Below, piece by piece: positions 11,342 to 18,478 of a stretch of 22,563 bases of DNA. How positions within the stretch are numbered: the first letter of the stretch is position 1; each line of letters begins with the position of its first letter. The notes below the pieces were generated by a model that saw only the letters and a list, made by a program, of their open reading frames with translations, did no database searches and was not told the DNA's origin. Origin of the DNA: Amoebophrya sp. AT5.2 (taxonomy: Eukaryota > Sar > Dinophyceae > Syndiniales > Amoebophryaceae); assembly GCA_005223375.1 (NCBI GenBank), contig RXOD01004423.1, forward strand, positions 1-22,563. Direction: 5' to 3'. The translations under genes and the position numbers were made by a program.

Positions 11342-12192
11342 AAGACGGAATACAGAAAAGTTCTTACAGTGACCACGACTTGCGTCAACACTAGTCAAGG
11401 TCAAGTTTTCGGTGGCATCGTAGCGGTACAGCAACATATGTGAGTGAGTAAATGCCCGAAAATTAGCTTTTCATGGGACACAGCAGGACGTGGTCGCAAC
11501 CCACAGCTACTCATGATGCATAATCTCGACCGATTCAGCGATACTTCGATTCTTTTTTGACCTTCTGCGAACTAGAGAATAAAGGTGAAATAAAGATCGC
11601 TATATTTATAGTATACAGACCACACCTGATTTTTTTTTTTACCAATACTCTGCTTTCACGAAAGCAGATCGCCCAAATGAGACCTCCTGACACTCTTTTG
11701 ACAACGCAAATGTAAAAAATAAAAACGTCTATGGTATAAATAAATCGTTAGTTGTCTAGAAGAACTCTAGTTTGAGTTTCCCTGAGCGACCGCAAAACGA
11801 ACGACTAAGGTGTGCAAGGAGTAACCTTGCTTCTTTGTTGCTGTTTCTTTGTACTTTTTCGAACCGCAAATAAAGGCTCCACTTGAAGATTTTCATGTCA
11901 AAAGGAGAAACTCCCGCAATGGAATTATCATGACCACCTACACGACCGACCACCAGCATTAGCGGCTAACGCGTTGCACCTGGCGCTGCTAGTACTGGAA
12001 CGTTTCCTTTTGCTCTTCAGAGAAGTAAGTAGCAGCAGGAGACAGACTAGCGCGTAGAGCATTCGAAGACAAGTAGAAGATGTTCTTGACAACGCAGGAA
12101 CCCGAAATGGAAATCGAAAAACTCAGGATCCGAGACAGGCTCGCCCTTTACCATTAAGGGAGTTGTATCATCGAAGACGAGGTCTCAAAGAA
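11342..12192. other. Intergenic region with AT-rich patch and AATAAA motifs
   Basis: No convincing gene is seen. AATAAA occurs at 11578-11583 and 11589-11594, about 240 bp after the preceding stop, so the 3' end of that transcript may lie here. From 11600 to 11760 the sequence is AT-rich, with a T11-type tract near 11630 and TATA-like runs. A CTTTACCATTAAG string before the next start could act as a 5' acceptor. All functions are inferred. Confidence 0.45.
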
Positions 12193-13935
12193 ATGAAAAT
12201 CATGCGAAAGCTTTTTGCCACCGTCCGCGGTTGCGGCCGGCTTGCGCTCCTGCTGTTTGTTTGCTCCGCAGCGACAGATCGGAACGTCCGCCCACTCTCC
12301 ATCTGGTCCGAGCTCACGAGCCCCACGCTACCTGTTCCGGAAGTAGACGCGGCGGAGTTCTTCTCTGACGGCTTGCTTCCTGTTGCCGATCCGTCATCTC
12401 GGCTTTCGCCTGGTGCCGCTGCTCCGCTCCTGCTCAAGGACGTGGGGCTCTTCAACCCAGGAGACTGGACGGACGAGAACGTGAAGCGAATAGCCGGCCA
12501 CGAAGCCTTTGACATGGTGGAAACAGAAAGGATCGAAACACGCACCGCGCCGCAGCATTCTAACTTTTCCGTCGCGAAGTTTGTGGATGAGTACCGCGAG
12601 GAGGGTTCCTTCCTGTATGCGATTGCGGGGCTGGAGCGGCACCCCGAGACGCTGCTACGTTACTCAGGACGGCTTTTTCTGCGTCATATGAAATTGAATC
12701 AGTAAAGAGGGCAAAATCAAAAAGGGCATTTGTAGTTCGGCACACTTTTTTTTTGCCTTCTAGGGAAACGGGGAAGCGAAAGAACAGCAAGATCCTTTCC
12801 AGCAGCGTCTCCGTTGGATGTTAAATTGATTTTCACTACAACCAGACGAGACTACCTCTACCTACCGGAACCGGAAGTTTGGCTTCCCTCGGCGTGGAGC
12901 TCCCACTTAGTCTTCGATACTGGTCTTCGACATTCGAGAAGACGTAGAAGTTGCCTTTATGTAAAGCTGCTCAAAGTTCCGAAGTACCTTCGAGGGAAGG
13001 TCGCGCGAGTGTTGGAGCTAAGGAGCATGTCGGGGAGCGACCACGGCGGACGGGAGAAGAAGAAGAAGAGATCTGCTGCTGCCGGTCGTGCAATTTCGAC
13101 CTGGTTGATCGAGGCTCTCATTCTCTGGTGGTCACGCGGCGGCACGCAATCTGTCATCCACACCGACGGCCACGACAATCTGAATTGCGGTGTCAGCGGA
13201 ACCAAAGAAGTTCTTCTGTGGGGCGACTCGCCGGCACTGGCCGAGCTTCACGGCGGCGACCCCTTCCACCACGCCTTTTTCCGCGACGAGCGATTCGGCT
13301 ACGTGGACCTGGACATCATGTGCAACGCAAACAGCAAGCACCCCTCGAGGATCCGTTTAGATTTTGAGAAAGAGTGCAGCGGGCAACTGGGAAAGGCCTA
13401 CGGTGCTTTCGTGGGGAGGAACATCAACATCACGGATTTATCTCCCGACCAAAGAGACGCGTGGAGCGGACTCACGCCGCGGTATCGAACGAAATTGGGC
13501 CCGGGGGATTGTCTCTACATCCCGAGGGGGTGGCTTCACGTGTTGAGAGGCGCTTCTTCGGCAAACGGCGATTCATCGTCGGCCACCGCTAGTACTCCCG
13601 CATCAGCTAGATCAATAAATGTGAACCTCTGGTTCGAAAGGTGTGAACCCCGAAAACGTCCGCTGAGACAAGGGACGAGCGACGAGGTGACCGCTGCAGC
13701 AAGATCGGAGACCGTAGTTGTTACCTCCCCGCTGCCGTTGGAGGATTTCCGGAGGTTGTGCACGAACCTTGATCAGGAGGAGGGCGAGAGTAGTGTCTGT
13801 GCGGCCGGTCGTGGGGGTAGCGAAAAAATGAAGGGAGACGAAATCGAAACACTCGCGGATGTGTTCAAGAGGGACCAAGAATGGAAAAACATGAAACACC
13901 AGAAGAAGCGGATCGAAGCGAAGAGCGAACTGTGA
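12193..13935 (+). CDS. JmjC/cupin_8-type Fe(II)/2-oxoglutarate oxygenase, predicted ER-lumenal
   Basis: Exons 12193-12658 and 12764-13935 give about 545 residues. The N-terminus (RKLFATVRGC, then LALLLFVCSAA) is a signal peptide. ATG 12193 was chosen as the first in-frame Met; 12202 is an alternative. The JmjC core is clear: GGTQSVIHTDGHDN supplies the iron ligands His288 and Asp290 (13159 and 13165), and LYIPRGWLHVL supplies the distal His414 (13537), followed by INVNLWF. Family members hydroxylate or demethylate protein side chains with O2, Fe(II) and 2-oxoglutarate. The substrate cannot be read here. The upstream FLYAIAGL also fits JmjC proteins of this type. The protein ends KSEL, a variant of the KDEL retrieval signal, so ER residence is likely (inference), as for animal JMJD8. 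A basic insert, EKKKKR, near 13060 is unusual. Confidence 0.87.
12659..12763 (+). other. Intron (phase 1) in the JmjC gene
   Basis: The upstream frame stops at TAA 12703-12705 and the JmjC frame begins downstream, so an intron is required. Donor GTTACT at 12659 fits phase 1 with the strong acceptor TTTTTTTTTGCCTTCTAG ending at 12763. Acceptors at 12802 and 12805 are also in phase and would shorten the protein by 13 or 14 residues. The better-looking donor GTAAAG at 12702 is out of phase with all three. Confidence 0.6.
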
Positions 13936-14443
13936 CGGTGCTGCATGGAGGTGAGAAAAAATTAACGACTTTTCAGCGGCCACTCCCGGCGCTCGCCAAA
14001 TTTATCGAACGAGATATATGAACGGGCTTCAGGACCAGGACGTTGTGCTTTTTGGACGAGCTTCAGTGACACAGACCGTAATGAGGTTGCCTTCCCGCTC
14101 CCGCACGGCCACTGCGCGTGCCGGTTGATGGCAACGTAAGCCGATACCACAAGGCAAGATTGGAGCTAAAGCGTCGACGAGGCCGACCGCTGGCACTGGG
14201 AGCAAGGCAAGCCACCGGCAAGAGAGAGACATTGGAGAGCGGCGTTGGGAACGTCACAAAAGCAAGAACATTTATGTAGGACAGCTAATCCGAAGTAAAG
14301 AACGCACTCGTCAAGAAGTCTCGCCGTCACTCCGGTTGCCGTCACGCCGTGAGGTGAGGAACTCTGATCCTGAGCCCGTTCCCGGCACTGGGGGGACCAA
14401 TCACACACGAGTCAGTGTAAGACGCACCTACCACATACCCACC
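13936..14443. other. Intergenic region, nothing recognised
   Basis: This 508-bp spacer lies between the JmjC gene and the oxidoreductase gene. I see no supported gene, RNA or repeat. The downstream reading frame stays open back to about 14336 but contains no ATG before 14444, so it may be 5' untranslated sequence. Confidence 0.5.
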
Positions 14444-16141
14444 ATGTTGCTTCTGCTGGGGTGTTTAACTCTTCTTGCGGCGAACAGCGCGGCCACGGCC
14501 GCTGTTGGTACCACGACTCGCACCGACAGGCCGCCCATCCGCCTCGCCGTGATCGGAAGCTCCTCGGCCTTCGCGAAAAAAGCCCACTTTCCGTCCCTAA
14601 AGGCGCTTTCAAACGAGTTCGACATTGTGGCCAACTACACTCGCTCCCGCGTTTGCCTCAAAAGTGGCGATCTGGATGGCCGTACACGTACAGGAATCTC
14701 AACCCCAAACTCTACTGAGGACGCGGATGAGGTACAGGTAGTGTGCAGCGACAGACAAGTGACCGAGGCAGCGTGGTACAGTGGGATGTACCTACGGGCT
14801 TTGGACAGGAAAATATGGGACGCTGTTCTGATCATTCTTCCGATCCCAACCATGCCAAGATTCGTGGAGGACGCTCTGGCGCGAGGCGTACACGTGATCT
14901 CCGAGAAACCAGTCCTGCCCACGACCGACAGTGCCGGCATGTATCCAGAGATGGCGCTGCGGCTACAGCGAGCAGAGGTAGGTAGTAGCGGTGAAGTTGA
15001 TGCTGAAATGAGGAGGCTGCTAGCGGCGCCGGTGTGCAGCGAGGAGTCCGTGTCGCCGACAAGTACTGCGCCCAGTATCACAAAATGTTTACCCCCAGTA
15101 CCGGCGCAGAAAAAATCGAACATACCGCGCTACGGCGGTGGCGGACCACTAACAGCAGCGTCCACGACAGCATCACCATTTTCAATTTCAACAGTCGAAT
15201 CTCCTGCACCAGGCGGAAATGAAACTACCCAGCAGATAAAAAGTTCCAAGCACCAAGTGTGGGCGGTGTCGGAGAACTGGCGGTTCGAGTATGGCTACCA
15301 GTGGCTGAAAAGGCTGGTGCAGCGGCCGCTTCCAGAGGTCAAGCAGAAGCACGGGCCATTACAACCGCAGTCCATCGCTAACACGGCAACCTGGGTGGAC
15401 GTGAAGACGCTCACCTACGTGCCGCCGGAGCACTTTCTGACAAAGTCGTGGCGCAAGGACGGAAACGCTTTCGTGGACGTCGGCGTGCACTACGCGGCAT
15501 CGCTGCGTGAGGTGGTAGCGGGACTGGGGAAGACGGCGGGGTTGCATCTAGAAAATGCGGTGGTTTTCTACAAACCGGGCGAGAAGAAGCCGAGCCCGGG
15601 CAGGATGAGAAGTGGCGGAAGAGCGGAGGCGCCAGAAAGCTTCGTCGCGACGTTCAGCGTGTTGTACGATCTTGAGGCGGAAGATCATACTAGCACTTTC
15701 ACAGACGAAGACAATGAGCGCCGACTTCCCCTGGTTTGGTCGCACTCCTTCGCGGCGGCGGACAAGCTGCAGCCCCGGGAAAAAAGCAACGGACTGTCCA
15801 ACATGGTTGTGCGCGTCTTCTACGGCACGGAGGGCCACTCCGTCGCTGCCGACCGCTACCACGCCCAGTGGAGCGACACGGACACGGCGATGGAGCACTG
15901 GTTCAGAAACGACAGTAACAGTCCTTCATCGCCAGAAACAAGCAAAGCCGCTACATCAACAACAGCAACGGCGACCCCGAATAAAGCAGGCGAGTTGCGA
16001 TTTCCGACCCGCTTCTCTGTGGAGGAGGCGCTGCGAGACTTTGCGCAGGCGGTCCGGGGTGAAGGAGGCGGCTTGGTGAATACGCCGGGAGAGGCACTGC
16101 AAGATCTGCGGATGGTGGAAAACATTCTGCAATACAGATGA
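14444..16141 (+). CDS. Gfo/Idh/MocA-family NAD(P)-dependent oxidoreductase with signal peptide
   Basis: Single exon, 565 residues, ATG 14444 in a CCACC context. The first 22 residues (LLLLGCLTLLAANSA) form a signal peptide, unusual for a family that is often cytosolic. The Rossmann half starts at IRLAVIGSS and runs to the hallmark GVHVISEKP, with the conserved lysine at residue 155 (14906). The second half has SENWRFEYGY and FVDVGVHYAASLRE, with Asp345 and His349, the family's substrate-side motif. The C-terminal ALQDLRMVENI helix closes the fold. The arrangement SWRK-DVGVH resembles a plant oxidoreductase subgroup. Members oxidise or reduce sugars and related alcohols; the substrate is unknown. 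It is longer than the usual 340-400 residues because of Ser/Thr/Pro-rich inserts near 15000-15240 and 15900-15990. The nucleotide loop reads GSSSAF instead of GxGxxG. Confidence 0.9.
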   Translation: MLLLLGCLTLLAANSAATAAVGTTTRTDRPPIRLAVIGSSSAFAKKAHFPSLKALSNEFDIVANYTRSRVCLKSGDLDGRTRTGISTPNSTEDADEVQVVCSDRQVTEAAWYSGMYLRALDRKIWDAVLIILPIPTMPRFVEDALARGVHVISEKPVLPTTDSAGMYPEMALRLQRAEVGSSGEVDAEMRRLLAAPVCSEESVSPTSTAPSITKCLPPVPAQKKSNIPRYGGGGPLTAASTTASPFSISTVESPAPGGNETTQQIKSSKHQVWAVSENWRFEYGYQWLKRLVQRPLPEVKQKHGPLQPQSIANTATWVDVKTLTYVPPEHFLTKSWRKDGNAFVDVGVHYAASLREVVAGLGKTAGLHLENAVVFYKPGEKKPSPGRMRSGGRAEAPESFVATFSVLYDLEAEDHTSTFTDEDNERRLPLVWSHSFAAADKLQPREKSNGLSNMVVRVFYGTEGHSVAADRYHAQWSDTDTAMEHWFRNDSNSPSSPETSKAATSTTATATPNKAGELRFPTRFSVEEALRDFAQAVRGEGGGLVNTPGEALQDLRMVENILQYR

Positions 16142-16616
16142 TGGGTTTCGGTTCAGAAGGACGCGCGATAGCGATTTCATCTCGCCTGAAAAATTTAAAG
16201 AGGTCGCGGCTCCGGCGCTCCAAACCCAATCGAATCAAGGGGCAGCTGGCTGTTTTTCGCTTTTCTTTACCTGGAATGAATGCTACGATACTTTTGAGGC
16301 GTTGCCTTTTGCAGTGGTTTACGACTGGTTCTGCTCGTTACGCACGCGTGATTCATAATCCATTTCTTCCCGTCTGTTCATTTATTCCGTGGGAAAATTG
16401 ACCGATCCATCGCGATCGGATCGGGGCCTGCGAAATACGTGCACTGCAGCTCGGTAGCGCACAGGTCGTGCTTGTCGCTTCATGGTCTAAGTTTTTATCC
16501 ACCTGCTCCTCCGCATCCGCTTATCCCCTTTTTCAAGGCCGGTCGCTTGAAATCAGGGTCATTTCTCAGTATCGGTAGCTTAGCAGCCGTATCGATACAG
16601 CGGTAGGAGCCAAAAA
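16142..16616. other. Intergenic region with a palindromic hairpin
   Basis: No gene is seen between the oxidoreductase and the cysteine-rich protein gene. A GATC-rich palindrome lies at 16402-16424. A pyrimidine stretch and CTTAGCAG near 16580 precede the next start and could be a 5' acceptor (inference). Confidence 0.45.
16402..16424. repeat. Inverted repeat CCGATCC/GGATCGG with palindromic loop
   Basis: Seven-base arms at 16402-16408 and 16418-16424 flank ATCGCGATC, whose first eight bases are themselves a perfect palindrome. The element could form a cruciform or bind a dimeric protein. Nothing else assigns a role. Confidence 0.75.
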
Positions 16617-17538
16617 ATGCGGGTTGCGCTTCTCGCTGCAGCTACCCCGGCGACCGTCGGTGCCCTGCTCCTCAGCACGCCGGAGGAAGCCAAAAACTTT
16701 ACGACCGTGGCACTGCCCGAGACCCCGGATGGGATTGTCGCGGACCCACAAGACACGATGGATGCCGCCGCGCTGGTCACGTGTGAGGACGACGACGTAC
16801 CAGAACATTGTCTGTGTGTAAGTTGAGTACACCGAAGATGATCAACATGAAGGAGATCTATTGACAATTTGTCTGTTCTCCCATGTCATATATACATGTT
16901 ACTTATATTACCGATTCACAGGTTTCTTTCCCCACCAAGGCAATCTTCAGCGTGATCATGGGCTGCAACCGGCCCAAGCCGGAGAGCGAGGAAGCCGCTT
17001 TCGCGCTGTGCGATAAATACAATGAGGGCGGGTGCGACAACGAGGTCTGCCACGACATCTGCCACGAAATGTACTCCTCGAAGGAACACTACAAGGGCTG
17101 CAAATGCAAGGCATGGGGCGCAGAACCAACCAAGTTCAAGGAATACTCGCCAGGTAGAGGTGGATCTTTTTCATGTTATTTGCGGCCTCTTCAGAGCCCT
17201 GCTGTGAGGAGGATGGAAAACCGCTACCTTCTTTTCACGGTGTGCTCGTCAGTAGAAGAAAGTAAGTACTCAGCTGCTACAACATCCGTCTCAGATGAAG
17301 CACGTGGCTTAAAAACCGACTCCTAACACAACTCCCAACACGGACACGAACACCAGGCGCTCCGTGCCCGCTGAAGGTACAGCCGCGATGCTACCAGGGA
17401 ACGCTGTACAGGAGCGAGTGCGAGGCCTTCCATGACAACGAGGGAATCTCCGCGGCGGACATGAGTGTGGTGCCCAAGGACACCTGGCCGAAGGGCGACA
17501 CCACTGCGAAGAAGGAATCCCACACCGCTTGCGTGTAA
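16617..17538 (+). CDS. Small secreted cysteine-rich protein with Kazal-like motif, three exons
   Basis: Exons 16617-16817, 16922-17261 and 17357-17538 give 240 residues. Both donors are full GTAAGT and both junctions keep the frame (phase 0 and phase 1). The start MRVALLAAATPATVGALLL looks like a signal peptide. Sixteen cysteines follow: three close to the end of exon 1 (ending EHCLC), nine in exon 2 (including CDNEVCHDIC and GCKC) and four in exon 3. Exon 3 contains CPLKVQPRCYQGTLYRSEC, which matches the spacing of a Kazal-type serine protease inhibitor core (C-x-P-x-C-x-G-x-x-Y-x-S-x-C), but the usual following cysteine is absent. The inhibitor role is an inference. Alternative splice sites at 17154, 17194 and 17252 also keep the frame. 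A further exon at 17638-17814 is possible. Confidence 0.7.
16818..16921 (+). other. Intron 1 of the cysteine-rich gene (phase 0)
   Basis: Donor GTAAGT and acceptor CCGATTCACAG ending at 16921, 104 bp. Read-through would stop at TGA 16824-16826. Confidence 0.8.
17262..17356 (+). other. Intron 2 of the cysteine-rich gene (phase 1)
   Basis: Donor GTAAGTACT follows AGAAGAAA. The acceptor ACACCAG ends at 17356, with a TCCTAACAC branch-point-like sequence about 30 bases before it. Splicing restores the frame that holds four further cysteines. Confidence 0.7.
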
Positions 17539-17962
17539 CAAGCACCGGCGCCGCCGGACCACTTCCCGTTCGGAAACATTTTCTTTTCCCACGGTGTCGT
17601 TCACTTGCTTCTGGTGTAACTCTTACTATGGAACGAGTCGTCCACCGTGAACGAAGCTTTCGAGGATTACAAGCTCGAAAATTGTGGCATTGAAGCGATA
17701 GTAAACATCTACAACCATGTCGACGTTTCCGAAACACCACAGATACCAGTGCCAGGTCTTCTAAGAAAGTATTTACTACATTCTATTGTTTCATCCTTTC
17801 GCACATTTTTTTAGATTTTTCGTCGACGTCGGACTTCTGTTTCGCCACCTTCTCGCGACGTTCGCTAGTGCTCCAGAATTCCTTATCAATCAGTTTCAGA
17901 CGCAGAGTGTTTATGTTTGGAATCAGACGCACGGAGAACCACATCGTTCTCAAACCAATATT

Positions 17963-18010
17963 CTTAAATCCTTATCGCACACGGAAGACATCATTTAAAT
18001 CCTTATCGCA
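17963..18010 (+). repeat. 17-bp direct repeat TTAAATCCTTATCGCAC, two copies
   Basis: Exact copies lie at 17963-17979 and 17994-18010, 31 bp apart from start to start. They sit in non-coding or unassigned sequence. Confidence 0.9.
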
Positions 18011-18222
18011 CCGCGCAGCGAACAGTCTGGCGCGAGTAGAAGCGGACCGACCGTCGAAAAAAGCACGACGAGCAAAGACATGTGTGGCGGACTTCATGCA
18101 TACGGAATATCGACAAAACTTGGCGCCGGACGGTTCATGGTGTGACACGCCCGTGACGGCGTGCCCATGACGTGCATGCTTTGCTGGATGAGTTGTTTTT
18201 ATTTGCACAAAACACCAGAGCG

Positions 18223-18317
18223 ATGAATGAGCGCCGTTGTAAGGAAGTATATTTCATGTGGATTCATCTTTTTGTCATCGTCGCTTACTGGCGATGGAGG
18301 CGGCAGTTGCGATGCGT
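18223..18317 (+). other. Possible first exon of the GH16 gene (weak)
   Basis: ATG 18223 starts a short frame with a hydrophobic run (VYFMWIHLFVIVAYW) followed by arginines, as in a signal anchor. Donor GTTACC at 18318 (phase 2) would match acceptor TTGGCAG ending at 18441 and join the GH16 frame. This would make the enzyme membrane-anchored at both ends. Support is only frame and composition. Confidence 0.22.
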
Positions 18318-18478
18318 GTTACCCAACCGACGCTTTCGACATCATGGTTGAAGCGCATATCTTCATGATGGCGGTCAACGATGCCGGTTGAAGATGGGCC
18401 TGTTGAGAATGTCACAGTTTTAGATTTTTGCAAGTTGGCAGCCCGAGAGACGGGAAGTGCGATTCAAGCCACAAGAAA

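Larger units (their letters stand above)
17539..18478. other. Region between cysteine-rich gene and GH16 gene; possible unassigned exon
   Basis: An open stretch at 17638-17814 has protein-like composition (ENCGIEAIVNIYNHVDV) and could be a last exon of the cysteine-rich gene, joined from donor GTGTAA at 17533 to acceptor CGAG at 17637 (phase 0). A strong acceptor, CATTTTTTTAG, ends at 17814. A 17-bp direct repeat lies at 17963-18010. From 17868 to 18170 another frame is open, but nothing in it is recognisable. None of these can be called a gene from sequence alone. Confidence 0.35.

Noticed and set aside
12702..12763. GTAAAG donor at 12702 for the JmjC intron
   Set aside because: It looks better than GTTACT at 12659, but its phase does not match the strong acceptor at 12763 or those at 12802 and 12805.
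16624..16821. Second frame overlapping exon 1 of the cysteine-rich gene
   Set aside because: It is a shadow frame without a signal peptide or cysteine pattern, and it does not join to the next exon.
17868..18170. Open frame of about 100 codons after the cysteine-rich gene
   Set aside because: It crosses the 17-bp direct repeat, has mixed basic composition, and shows no domain or matching splice partner.
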